Source of the DNA: Marinirhabdus sp050859505
GTDB lineage: Bacteria > Bacteroidota > Bacteroidia > Flavobacteriales > Flavobacteriaceae
NCBI RefSeq assembly: GCF_050859505.1
Contig: NZ_CP193934.1
Span: 3,410,001 to 3,474,000, forward strand
Direction: 5' to 3'
Length of the DNA: 64,000 nt
Shown here: in pieces, positions 41,747-50,514 of the stretch
How the letters are laid out: every line of letters begins with the position of its first letter
Numbering within the stretch: position 1 is the stretch's first letter
Notes under the pieces: generated by a model
What the model was told of the DNA's origin: nothing
The model's input: only the letters and a program-made list of their open reading frames with translations
The model's database searches: none
Translations under genes and position numbers: made by a program

Positions 41747-41788
41747 GATTGTTGATTGTTGATTGTTGATTGTTGATTGTTGATTGTT
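41747..41788. repeat. 7-bp tandem repeat (GATTGTT)
   Basis: Six perfect copies of GATTGTT in noncoding DNA. A short echo (GATTGTTGATTGCTG) lies at about 43272-43286 after the next gene. Confidence 0.9.
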
Positions 41789-41910
41789 GAAACTACGCTT
41801 ACTTTTATGAGTATTTGGGGAAATTTAGGGTTACTTTTCTTTTGAATTTATTGCTTTTGATGCGTTCTCTTCCTACAAATGAACGCATATTTTTTTACTC
41901 ATTTTGAATG

Positions 41911-41972
41911 ACACGGGTTGACACGGGGTACATACGGGGTACATACGGGTCACATACGGGGTAGCTACGGAG
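41911..41972. repeat. 9- to 11-bp imperfect repeats around ACATACGGGGT
   Basis: Successive units are ACACGGGTTG, ACACGGGGT, ACATACGGGGT, ACATACGGGTC, ACATACGGGGT and AGCTACGGAG. The spacing is close to one DNA helical turn, which could suit protein binding, but no gene nearby explains it. Confidence 0.6.
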
Positions 41973-42460
41973 CTGTTTTGGACACTTTTTAATGATTTTC
42001 TTTAGTTTTCTTCCTACAAAATTATCTGGTTGTTTTATGATCTAAACAATACAACTACCGGTTCTATTATTTTTGATTTAGATAAGAAATTTGCTACGCT
42101 TGGTGTACGCAATTTACAAGGCTCTTATACTGTATGTTACTATTTTATGCATTTCAACTGTAGGGAAGTTTCTCAAAGTGTTAAAGTTTGAGCTATTTTC
42201 TTAGGTGGAATAGGATACCATCACTTTTAATGATCTACCCTTTGTCGAAAATATTTGGAAATGTGAGTTTTCCGTCTTTGCTTTGTAGTTCTATGTGAGG
42301 GGTTTCTCCCTCCTACAACTCCCCCTTATTTTGTTGCTGAAGCCTATATGCTTCTTTAATTGGATATTTTTCCTGCGTTTGATCGATCACAAAGGACAGA
42401 TATATTAATTTTTTTTTAATCAGATGTTATGATTATGTAGCATCATAAAACTAAACAGAA

Positions 42461-43261
42461 ATGGCGAAGAATAATTCGTTTATTAGATTGGAAGGTACCC
42501 TGGACGGGTTGACCTTTTACCAAAAAGACGGGAGTAATTTCGTAAAGACCAAAAGTGGGGTTTCTAAAAGCCGCATTGCAAACGATCCTAATTTTATACG
42601 GACTCGTGAGAACAACCAAGAGTTTGGCGGAGCCGCCAAAGTAAGTAAAGCGTTTAGACAAGCTTTTAGTGAAGTTGCAAAATTGATGGGAGAAACCTAT
42701 CTGGCTTCTCGCTTAACAGCACTTATGAAGCGCATTGTTACAAATGGAATTGGAAACAGAGGCCAGCGTAGTATTGATATTGTAGGTAATAGCGACCTGC
42801 TAGAAGGGTTTGTGTTTGACAGAAAAACACCCCTATCGGCACAGTTTTTTCCACATTATGATGCTCCTAGTCTTAATGCCAATCGTGATGTGACTACTTG
42901 GGTAATACCCGATTTTGACACGGATTCTTTTATTAAACCACCTGAAGGGGCTACTCATTTTAAATTGGTACTAGCCACAGGACTGCTAAGCAACTATGCC
43001 TGGGATAGAAACCTGCGGAGTTATGAAGCAGATAATGAAGATGAAAATGCTATTGGTGGCACTGCTTATAGTGCCGGGATACCTTTGGAAGGAATGGTAG
43101 GTAGCGACACCACCCTTACCGTAGACCTTGCCCTTGGTATTGCTGTACCTGCCACCACTGCCGCTATGGCTGCTATTGGTATAGTATTTTACCAAGAGGT
43201 TACTGGCGATTTGTATGAGCTTGCCAGTGGTAATGCTATGGAGTTGGTGCTGGTAAGCTAG
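42461..43261 (+). CDS. Conserved-looking Bacteroidota protein of unknown function
   Basis: The 266-residue soluble protein begins MAKNNSFIRLEGTLDGLTFY, then KSGVSKSRIANDPNFIRTREN, a pattern I associate with an uncharacterised Bacteroidota family. There is no signal peptide or membrane helix. Its second half has alternating hydrophobic residues and an Ala-rich segment, consistent with beta-rich folds. It stands alone behind a long noncoding region and is followed by a good terminator. Its position at the border of the defence island makes it of interest, but no function can be assigned. Confidence 0.7.
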   Translation: MAKNNSFIRLEGTLDGLTFYQKDGSNFVKTKSGVSKSRIANDPNFIRTRENNQEFGGAAKVSKAFRQAFSEVAKLMGETYLASRLTALMKRIVTNGIGNRGQRSIDIVGNSDLLEGFVFDRKTPLSAQFFPHYDAPSLNANRDVTTWVIPDFDTDSFIKPPEGATHFKLVLATGLLSNYAWDRNLRSYEADNEDENAIGGTAYSAGIPLEGMVGSDTTLTVDLALGIAVPATTAAMAAIGIVFYQEVTGDLYELASGNAMELVLVS

Positions 43262-43295
43262 TATGATTTTAGATTGTTGATTGCTGAATTTTTAG

Positions 43296-43338
43296 AAAAC
43301 CCTTTTCGCAGCTGGGGAGTTTGCGGGGAGGGTTTTTT
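43296..43338 (+). terminator. Intrinsic terminator after the unknown gene at 42461
   Basis: AAAACCCT (43296-43303) pairs with AGGGTTTT (43329-43336). An inner CGCA/TGCG stem lies between, and a T run follows, 35 bp after the stop codon. Confidence 0.8.
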
Positions 43339-43379
43339 GATTTGGTGAATATAATTAGTGAGAATTGAAAAACTATAAG

Positions 43380-44078
43380 TTAAGCCATTGTCTGCTCCAA
43401 TTTTAATTTCCATTTTTTATAGTCTGGCATTTTTTCTTCTAAGAGTTTGTAGAATTCTTTGCTGTGGTTTGGGATTTGGATGTGACATAGCTCGTGAACC
43501 ATTACGTATTCCATGCACATGGAAGCAGCTTTAATAAGTTCGGGGTTGATTGCTATTTTGTTTTCTGGTGTGCAAGTACCCCATCTTTTTTTCATTCTTT
43601 TTAATTCTACACTATCTGGAGTTTGAGGTACTTCTTTAAATTTATTTATGGCTTTTTGAAAAACTCTATTGGACGTTTGTTTGGCTTGCTTATAATACCA
43701 TGACGCCAGTAATGCCTTTATTTTGTCTTTTGAAGGGTTTTTAGTTTGTATTAACAATACCCCTCCTTTTAGTTTTACAGATTCTTGTTTCCCTAGTAAA
43801 ATTTTAAGAATATATCTTTTCCCTGCATAAAAATGAGTTTCGCCCGAAACATATTCCCTCTTAGGAGTTGTGGGTAGAAATTGTTGGAAATATTCTTGTT
43901 GCTTTTTAATCCACCTTGCTCTTTTAAGTACTTTTTCTTCTATTTGAACTTGTGTGGCTTTTGCTGGGGCTATCACATGTACACTGCCATCTGGATGAAC
44001 TTCTATAGCCAAAGTTTTCCTAGGCACTTGTTGGAGTGAAAAAGCAATTACTTGAGTACCGTACTTAACTTGATGCAT
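43380..44078 (-). CDS. YgjP/WLM-type zinc metallopeptidase of the RM operon
   Basis: The 232-residue protein has an N-terminal beta region and a C-terminal metallopeptidase core with RMKKRWGTC (161-169) and the zinc-binding HELCH (H195, E196, H199) followed by H205, as in YgjP-type (DUF45, SprT-like) proteins. Its start overlaps the HsdR stop as TAATG at 44078-44080, so it is translated together with HsdR. Genes of this family often follow hsdR; the role in restriction is unknown. Confidence 0.88.
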   Translation of the reverse strand: MHQVKYGTQVIAFSLQQVPRKTLAIEVHPDGSVHVIAPAKATQVQIEEKVLKRARWIKKQQEYFQQFLPTTPKREYVSGETHFYAGKRYILKILLGKQESVKLKGGVLLIQTKNPSKDKIKALLASWYYKQAKQTSNRVFQKAINKFKEVPQTPDSVELKRMKKRWGTCTPENKIAINPELIKAASMCMEYVMVHELCHIQIPNHSKEFYKLLEEKMPDYKKWKLKLEQTMA

Positions 44079-47000
44079 TAAAAATTATTTTTAGCCACTT
44101 TAAGGCACTTTGCCAATATTAAATCCATTTGCTCAAAAGTGATCTCTACACCCATTGTCTTACGGTGTTGCATGAGATAATCTTCAATGGCATTTTCCAT
44201 TTGATTTTGTACGTCAAGATTTTTTTTCCAGTCGCGAATTGTAAGCCCTTCAATAATTTTAGTAATATCTATGGCAGCTTCTGCTAATTTTACTGTTACG
44301 TTTTCATCATTTTTTTTACTTTTTAAATCTTCCTGTAAAACAGCGCTAATAGCGCCAAAGACTGCTCGTGCTTGTGGTTTGTCTTTTACCATTGATGGAA
44401 TTCCCTCTTGATGCCCTTTTTCAAAATCGTCCTTGATTTGATTAATACGGTCTAAATAATCCTTTTCACTTAATCTTCCTTCGTGAAATAAATCTATGGT
44501 TTGTTGAATTAGGTCGGAAAACTTTTTATAGTAGGCTTCGTCCTTTTCCATATTCTCGGTAATCACTTTTTTCATTCTATGCGCAATAAAATCGGCTTTT
44601 GAGGCTGGGGTTTTTCCGTAGGTTTCCAACGCTTCTTCTACCATGTTTTTATCAAAAATGTTTACATCCTTAGTTATTTCCAGAATTTCGTCTGCATGAA
44701 CATAGGTATCTAAAAGTTTTTTTACCCGAGGTTCGTATTCTTTATAACTAATTTTTTCGGCATAACGATATTGTACCGATACTCGTAGGCTTTGGAGTTT
44801 TTTTAATTCGCTTTTGTAGTATGCTATTTGTTGCTCATTAAATTCTTCGTAAAACACATCTGTAGCTAAAGCTAGCTGCAACGTTCTAGCAAATTGTGAT
44901 AGCGCTTCGTAAAACTCGTCCCTTAGGTCTTTTTCTGCAATGCAACGCTCTAACGCTTCTAAGTCGTTTTTGTTTTTGACGCTTTTAAAAACATCCCATA
45001 CAGCTGCGTGGTGGTGCGGTACTTTGCGTACTTCTGCACTCATATCTTCCACAGCGTTGGTTAGGTCTTCTTCATCAAAATCTTCAAAGGCGCTGTATGC
45101 GGTTAGGGCTTCGTCCAAGGTTCCTAAAATGCCTACGTAATCTATAATATATCCAAATTCTTTTCCTTGAAATAAGCGATTTACTCTTGCAATAGCTTGC
45201 AATAAGTTATGACCCTTTATTGGTTTTGCTAAATATAATAAGGTATTGATTGGTGCGTCAAAACCTGTTAACAATTTGCTTACTACAATAAGGATCTCTA
45301 CCTCTGTATCGTCTTTTTCTTTAAATTTTTCTACTACGTAATTTTCATACGTATCTTGATCCTTGAACTGTTGCATAAGTCCCTCCCAATACTTACGAGA
45401 CTCATTGCTGGATTCCTGCCATACATCTTCATTGTCTTTCCGACTATCTGGAGGCGTAAAAACTACACGGGTATTTATTTTTAGGGCAGGGTCTGTTTGT
45501 GTTTCAAAGTATTTTTGATATTTAATAGCTACATCTATACGTGGTACTGCCAATTGCGCCTTGGCATTGGTATTTTGCCAGTTTTTTGTGTAATGCTTAG
45601 AAATGTCATAAGCAATTTCTTCTACTACGCTATCGCTCTCATAAATTTTTGAAATAGAAGAAAACTTTCTTTTTAAATCCTTTTGAGCTTCTTCGCCTAA
45701 CTGATTTGCCAACCGCTCAAAGCCCTTGTCTATTTGTGGTTTGTTAATGGTGAGTTTTGCACTTCTACCTTCATATAGCAAGGGTAATACAGCTCCATCT
45801 TTTACTGCTTGATCTATGGTGTACTTATGGATAAAGCCCCCGAATTTTCGCGCGGTACTTTTTTCGTCTTTCATAAGTGGGGTGCCGGTAAACCCTATGT
45901 AGGCAGCGTTGGGTAAAATCTTTTTCATACTGGCGTGGGCACTCCCGTAATTGCTCCGGTGGCTCTCGTCTACTAATACAAAAATGTTTTGGCTGTCCTT
46001 TATTTTAAGGCGCGTGGAGGCTACCTGAAACTTATCTATAATGGTTGTGATAATCTCATTGCCTTTGTCCCGTAATAACTCCACCAAATTGGAACCGCTA
46101 GTTGCTTTTTTAACGGTTTTACCACAATTAACAAAGGTTTTATAGATCTGCTTATCCAGACTAATACGGTCTGTTACTATGACAACTCTAGGGTTGTCTA
46201 TGGTTGCGTCCAGCGCTAAGGCTTTGGAGAGCATTACCATAGTGAGTGATTTACCGCTACCCGTAGTGTGCCAGATTACACCCCCTCGTCTATTCTCTTT
46301 GCTATCCCGTTCTTTTACCCGAGCAACAGTATCTTGCACGGCAAAATACTGCTGGTAGCGAGCTATTTTTTTTATAGGACCGTCATAGACTATAAATTTG
46401 TATGCCAACTCCATTACACGGTTTATACTGCATAATGCGACTAGCGTTTTGTCCTGTTGTGTAGCTAACTTATCTTGTGCGGGGATGCCGTGATAGGTAT
46501 TGGCTAGTAGTTGCTGTACTTGTGCGCCATTATCCTCCTTCCAAACAGACCAAAATTGTTTTGGGGTGCCTGTGGTGCCATAGTGTACCTCGTTGGGCTG
46601 TACGGCTAGCATGTACTGTGCAAGATGAAACAAGCGCGGGATGCCTTTGCCTTTTTTTTGGTTGCGAATGTGCTGTGAGATTGCCTCGTCCAGCGACTCG
46701 TTTTTATCCCGGCGTTTGTTTTCTATCACTACAAAGGGGATGCCGTTTACAAAAAGTACTATATCTGGGCGACGTTTGCCTTTGCCACCTTCTACCTCAA
46801 ATTCCTGTGTAACGTGGTAGCTATTGTTTTCTGGGTTTTGCCAATCTATATATTTTAAGGTAAAGCCTTTACTATCTCCCTGTATGGTCTCGGTAAAACT
46901 TTTACCCAGGGTAAGGAGGTCATACACCCGCTCGTTAGTTCCTACCAGCCCTTCTTCTGGCACTGCCTTTATTGCATTGATGGCACCTTGTATACTCCCT

Positions 47001-47209
47001 GTGGAAAATTTATACTGGCTGTTTTTATACTCAAAAGTATTGATAGCTGCCAGTTGGGTTGCCAAAATATTTTCAAGTAAAACACCTATAAGCACGCTCC
47101 CACGTTCTTGCACACATTGTTGGGGCGACAGGTACTGCCAACCCATTTTTTGCAGAAGTTGCAAAGCTGGGGCTTGGGAGTCTTGGTTTTCGGAATATGT
47201 TGATGCCAT
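44078..47209 (-). CDS. hsdR: Type I restriction enzyme R subunit
   Basis: The 1043-residue motor-nuclease has an N-terminal PD-(D/E)xK nuclease (RRPDIVLF with D149, then IENK with E163 and K165), a Walker A motif TTGSGKS (315-321), a DEAD-like LVDESHRSNYG, further SF2 helicase motifs (FTGTPL, LTGFDAP) and a C-terminal helical region that contacts the methylase. It translocates and cuts DNA lacking the cognate methylation. In the usual layout it would follow hsdS directly, but here two Pycsar genes lie between them. The start is 11 bp after the cyclase stop. Confidence 0.95.
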   Translation of the reverse strand: MASTYSENQDSQAPALQLLQKMGWQYLSPQQCVQERGSVLIGVLLENILATQLAAINTFEYKNSQYKFSTGSIQGAINAIKAVPEEGLVGTNERVYDLLTLGKSFTETIQGDSKGFTLKYIDWQNPENNSYHVTQEFEVEGGKGKRRPDIVLFVNGIPFVVIENKRRDKNESLDEAISQHIRNQKKGKGIPRLFHLAQYMLAVQPNEVHYGTTGTPKQFWSVWKEDNGAQVQQLLANTYHGIPAQDKLATQQDKTLVALCSINRVMELAYKFIVYDGPIKKIARYQQYFAVQDTVARVKERDSKENRRGGVIWHTTGSGKSLTMVMLSKALALDATIDNPRVVIVTDRISLDKQIYKTFVNCGKTVKKATSGSNLVELLRDKGNEIITTIIDKFQVASTRLKIKDSQNIFVLVDESHRSNYGSAHASMKKILPNAAYIGFTGTPLMKDEKSTARKFGGFIHKYTIDQAVKDGAVLPLLYEGRSAKLTINKPQIDKGFERLANQLGEEAQKDLKRKFSSISKIYESDSVVEEIAYDISKHYTKNWQNTNAKAQLAVPRIDVAIKYQKYFETQTDPALKINTRVVFTPPDSRKDNEDVWQESSNESRKYWEGLMQQFKDQDTYENYVVEKFKEKDDTEVEILIVVSKLLTGFDAPINTLLYLAKPIKGHNLLQAIARVNRLFQGKEFGYIIDYVGILGTLDEALTAYSAFEDFDEEDLTNAVEDMSAEVRKVPHHHAAVWDVFKSVKNKNDLEALERCIAEKDLRDEFYEALSQFARTLQLALATDVFYEEFNEQQIAYYKSELKKLQSLRVSVQYRYAEKISYKEYEPRVKKLLDTYVHADEILEITKDVNIFDKNMVEEALETYGKTPASKADFIAHRMKKVITENMEKDEAYYKKFSDLIQQTIDLFHEGRLSEKDYLDRINQIKDDFEKGHQEGIPSMVKDKPQARAVFGAISAVLQEDLKSKKNDENVTVKLAEAAIDITKIIEGLTIRDWKKNLDVQNQMENAIEDYLMQHRKTMGVEITFEQMDLILAKCLKVAKNNF

Positions 47210-47220
47210 TTATATATATT

Positions 47221-48540
47221 TTATTGTACAAAGACTGGAAACTTCAAGTTTATATTATCGCCAAATTGGCGAACAATTTTACATTTTAAAAAATGATGAC
47301 CTAAATAAGCTGAATTGGTTGTTGCTTGTGTTTCGTTGTGATAGTGACCTTTAAAGTCATGGTTAAGGTCATCTGCAATGTTAGCCTCATTGCCTCTGTT
47401 TTCAACTTCCCAAGTTATTTTTTCATTTACTAATCTATGATATGGATACCCATTTTTATAAATTACAAACCTCATACTATAACCTTTAGGAAGTGCAAAT
47501 GAATTTTCAAAATATCTAAACTCTTCTTCGTTTTCCGATTGTTTAACAAAGCATCTTAATTCAAACATTATATCTTTAACCTCTAATTTTCCACTCTGAT
47601 CCTTACCCATAAATTGAAACTCGATAAGATGTTTTTTCCAATCAAAATCGTACTGTGCATAATTCAATTCTGGACTTTGAAGAATATAATAATCAGGCTT
47701 ACTAGTTCCATCGGAATTAGAAATTCTCGGGATAGAGTAATAATCATCAGGTAAATCCAACGCTTCCACAATATTCTTTCCAATTCTTATTGAATTATTT
47801 TTTGCTTTATTTTGAAGCTTTGCAGCTAAATCTGTATGTAAACTTGTTGTTGTAAGTTCATTACAACCTGGAATCCCATAATACGACCATAAAACTTCAT
47901 CATCTTTTCCATAGTCAATTCCAATTCTTATTTTAATAGGTTTTAACCCTCTGCTTTCAAACGATTGCGCTAAATCGTTTGACACGAATTGGCAAAGAAC
48001 AGAAGCCATGTTTAAAGCATTTATAATTGCATCATTAGGATGTCTTTCCTTTCGGACAAATTGAATAAAAGCTGCATCCCCCTGTAGCCTGTGAATATGG
48101 CCACCAAAAAAATTTGCTATATTAATAGACAAGGTCAAAAGGGAATCTTTAATAAGACGAATGTCCTCTAAACTATGATTTAGACTTAATCGAGTTGAGC
48201 CTTTAATGTCTACAAACATGGAAACACAGTGGTGTTTAAGAGTTTGATTAGATTGTAAATGTTCAAAATCTGGATGACTTCCAATTTGTATGTTATCAAA
48301 AGATGATGGGTTAGCCCCAAATAAACTTTTTAGATAATTATGGTCAAAATCCAATAAGGTTTTTGAATTAGTTGGAAGATCGCCAACCACTAATCCTTTT
48401 GAAAATGTTTTTTTTGAAGCAACTACACTTTCATTCAATAACTCCATAACGTGATTTCTAGCACCATACAAACCTGAACTATTATCCTCATTATCAAGCA
48501 CACGTTCAATACCACTTATATATTCTCCAAATAATTTCAT
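47221..48540 (-). CDS. pycC: Pycsar pyrimidine cyclase with AGS-C domain (PycC-type)
   Basis: The 439-residue protein has a class III nucleotidyl-cyclase domain at about 100-265 with the two metal-binding Asp in FVDIKGSTRLS (D111) and RLQGDAAF (D155) and the Pycsar-like stretch VLWSYYGIPGCNELTTTSLHTDLAAKLQ. From about residue 300 a C-terminal AGS-C sensor domain ends in WEVENRGNEA, HNETQATTNSAYLGHHFLKC. This pair of domains marks cCMP/cUMP-making cyclases of antiphage Pycsar systems. I start at the ATG at 48540, whose base A is shared with the effector's stop (TAATG); a longer frame to 48609 would run through the effector gene. Which pyrimidine nucleotide it makes is not known. Confidence 0.88.
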   Translation of the reverse strand: MKLFGEYISGIERVLDNEDNSSGLYGARNHVMELLNESVVASKKTFSKGLVVGDLPTNSKTLLDFDHNYLKSLFGANPSSFDNIQIGSHPDFEHLQSNQTLKHHCVSMFVDIKGSTRLSLNHSLEDIRLIKDSLLTLSINIANFFGGHIHRLQGDAAFIQFVRKERHPNDAIINALNMASVLCQFVSNDLAQSFESRGLKPIKIRIGIDYGKDDEVLWSYYGIPGCNELTTTSLHTDLAAKLQNKAKNNSIRIGKNIVEALDLPDDYYSIPRISNSDGTSKPDYYILQSPELNYAQYDFDWKKHLIEFQFMGKDQSGKLEVKDIMFELRCFVKQSENEEEFRYFENSFALPKGYSMRFVIYKNGYPYHRLVNEKITWEVENRGNEANIADDLNHDFKGHYHNETQATTNSAYLGHHFLKCKIVRQFGDNINLKFPVFVQ

Positions 48541-49052
48541 TAAACAATTTTTAAAATTAATATTACAATAAGAAAGAATAGTTGAGGATAAATAAACCAT
48601 ATGGCCCACTTGATACGATTATACTTTCGAGTTAACCCCTTAGATACAGCGTAAATTTGCTTTGCTAAATCCTTACCTACTTTCTTTTCTTTTTGTTCTT
48701 TATATTCTTTTACAAAGGCATCTTCAGTGGAAATTTCAGAAATAGATTTAAAAAACACTAATGAGTGGTATCTTTTCTCAGAAGAATTACCTGTGTGTAA
48801 ATAAGGATATACAGCTCTAAGGGTGAAGAACATGCTAATAACACCTAGAATTACTATAACTCCTAAAAATACCTCTACTGTGCTGTTAAAATCTTTACTA
48901 CCAAATGATACTACGCTATTAAAACTACTTAATAAAAAACCACATAAGAAGGTATTGAAGGCCAACAAAAAGTTTCCTTTACTATTAGCACCTTCAGTAT
49001 ATTGGTCAAATCTCTGAATGAGAAATTTTGAATGGTCGTGATCTTTTATCAT
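48540..49052 (-). CDS. Pycsar transmembrane effector (PycTM/DUF5706-type)
   Basis: The 170-residue protein has a short N-terminal helix with RFDQYTEGANSKGNFLL, two membrane helices (about 28-48 and 58-80), a cytoplasmic helical loop (about 85-145) and a final membrane helix (148-168). The arrangement and the conserved start match the Pycsar effector domain PF18967, formerly DUF5706. Bound cCMP or cUMP would trigger membrane disruption and halt phage growth. It is translationally coupled to the cyclase by a TAATG overlap and lies 3 bp after hsdS. Confidence 0.85.
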   Translation of the reverse strand: MIKDHDHSKFLIQRFDQYTEGANSKGNFLLAFNTFLCGFLLSSFNSVVSFGSKDFNSTVEVFLGVIVILGVISMFFTLRAVYPYLHTGNSSEKRYHSLVFFKSISEISTEDAFVKEYKEQKEKKVGKDLAKQIYAVSKGLTRKYNRIKWAIWFIYPQLFFLIVILILKIV

Positions 49053-49055
49053 AAT

Positions 49056-50465
49056 TTAAATTTTAACCCTAACCTCCCCCGTCAACAACCGTTGCATTAA
49101 GCCACGTTTTTGATCTTGGAGTTGGATAAGTTGGTTTTGTAATAGAGTTAGTTCTTGGTCTGCTGCCGATAGCGTGGTAGCGATTTTTTGTTGTTCATAA
49201 ATAGTGGGAACTTTAAATTTCATATTTCTAAAGTCTGTGGTTGATAGTTCTAAAAAGGTACTTCCACTTGATTTACGAAGGAATTCCTGTTTACTAGTTT
49301 TAAGCAAGTAATAAACAAACTCGACATTGTTATCTTTATTAACACATATGTTTTTAAAACCTTGATTAGTGGAGGCTTCAATGGTTGAAATAGATACCTC
49401 ACCAATCGTTGCTCTTGTACATACTACTATAGTGTGTTTCGGAAATAGCTTAGCCGAAGATTTTCTTAACCCTAACGCTGTAATTTTTCTTTCGGATACG
49501 CTAATGTATTTTCCTGCCTTTCGTATTTCAGAAGGGGTGTACCAAGTAATTTCTCCATTCCAATATTTTTTAATTGAAGATGAGGGTGTACCTCCAGTAT
49601 AAATCGTACCTAAGTCGTTTAACTTTACCTCCTCCCACTCCCCCTCAAACCCAGGAAAGCGTTTTTTACCTGTGAGCAATTGCTGCGTCAAAGCTTTTTT
49701 AAACTTTTGTTTGGCGGTTATAAGGTCTTGTTGTAAAGCAATGGCAGAATCCCAAGTGGTAAGGATAGCTGCTATTTTTTTTTGTTCTGATGGAGGGGGA
49801 ATTGGGAATTTAAATTTCTTTAGATTTCCACCATTAATAGAGTTAATAGTAGCACCTATGTTTTTATGAACTTCACGATAAAAGAAATCTGAATTAAATA
49901 ACTGATTCAAATAAATATTGCTTTCGCTTCTAAAAACTGTCATAAAGGCTCCAAACGCTTCTCCCACTAAATCGTTTGGAATTAATGTACTCTTACCTAT
50001 TAAAGACCTACTTCCATTTCGCACACAAATTAGTATATCGTTATTTTTCAAACTATTGAAATTGAGCTTTTTAGGATCCACATATACATTGTCATGAAAT
50101 GACAATTTACTATCTTGAATATTTGATGAACGAAGGACTAAAACACCATTAGGTCTTACATCATCAGGACTGTAAGTTAATCCCGAAATTACGTTACCAA
50201 TTTCTTTCAATTCTTTTACCTCCCATTCAGCTGGAATCCATCCAAGTTTGGTTTTTTTGTAGCCAACTTTTGGCGAGGCTTCGGTAGTCGCTCCTTCGCT
50301 ATTTTGAGGGTCAAAGGTTTGAATCCCTTCGCGGTCACAACTAAGGTTACTGTTTTGAACCTTGTCGAGGTCATTGGATTGCCCTTTAACAGAACCTGTC
50401 TTGATATTTTTAAAAGGCTCAGCCTGACTGTTAGGTTGTTTTATATTTAGTTTTTCTTTATTCAA
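49056..50465 (-). CDS. hsdS: Type I restriction specificity subunit
   Basis: The 469-residue protein has two target-recognition domains (about 85-230, 280-440), each followed by a conserved helical spacer with LPPPSEQKKIAAIL-like text, as in full HsdS. It sets the DNA sequence for methylation and cutting. The only start in frame after the stop upstream is a TTG at 50465. The first 75 residues (Asn, Gln, Ser and Lys-rich, with SNDLDKVQNSN) are not part of the usual fold and may be a disordered tail. It lies 49 bp after hsdM and 3 bp before the Pycsar effector. Confidence 0.92.
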   Translation of the reverse strand: MNKEKLNIKQPNSQAEPFKNIKTGSVKGQSNDLDKVQNSNLSCDREGIQTFDPQNSEGATTEASPKVGYKKTKLGWIPAEWEVKELKEIGNVISGLTYSPDDVRPNGVLVLRSSNIQDSKLSFHDNVYVDPKKLNFNSLKNNDILICVRNGSRSLIGKSTLIPNDLVGEAFGAFMTVFRSESNIYLNQLFNSDFFYREVHKNIGATINSINGGNLKKFKFPIPPPSEQKKIAAILTTWDSAIALQQDLITAKQKFKKALTQQLLTGKKRFPGFEGEWEEVKLNDLGTIYTGGTPSSSIKKYWNGEITWYTPSEIRKAGKYISVSERKITALGLRKSSAKLFPKHTIVVCTRATIGEVSISTIEASTNQGFKNICVNKDNNVEFVYYLLKTSKQEFLRKSSGSTFLELSTTDFRNMKFKVPTIYEQQKIATTLSAADQELTLLQNQLIQLQDQKRGLMQRLLTGEVRVKI

Positions 50466-50514
50466 GGAGTTTGTTTTAGTTTTAATTCTGGTTTCAGTTT
50501 GTTATTTAATAAGG

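Larger units (their letters stand above)
41190..42460. other. 1.3-kb region without an intact gene
   Basis: The stretch has no credible full gene. It contains the decayed esterase fragment (41501-41695), a GATTGTT array (41747-41788), an inverted repeat ATGCGTTC/GAACGCAT followed by a T run (41860-41888), an 11-bp repeat series (41911-41972), a short open stretch at about 42010-42192 resembling a gene remnant, and a GAGGG/CCCTC hairpin near 42290-42317. It may be an island border. Confidence 0.6.

Noticed and set aside
48541..48609. Longer start of the Pycsar cyclase
   Set aside because: It would overlap the effector gene; the TAATG overlap at 48540 is a normal coupled start.
50310..50345. 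T-arm-like string in the hsdS N-terminal region (GGTTTGAATCCC)
   Set aside because: The stem pairing does not fit a tRNA T arm, and no acceptor, D or anticodon arm can be drawn around it.
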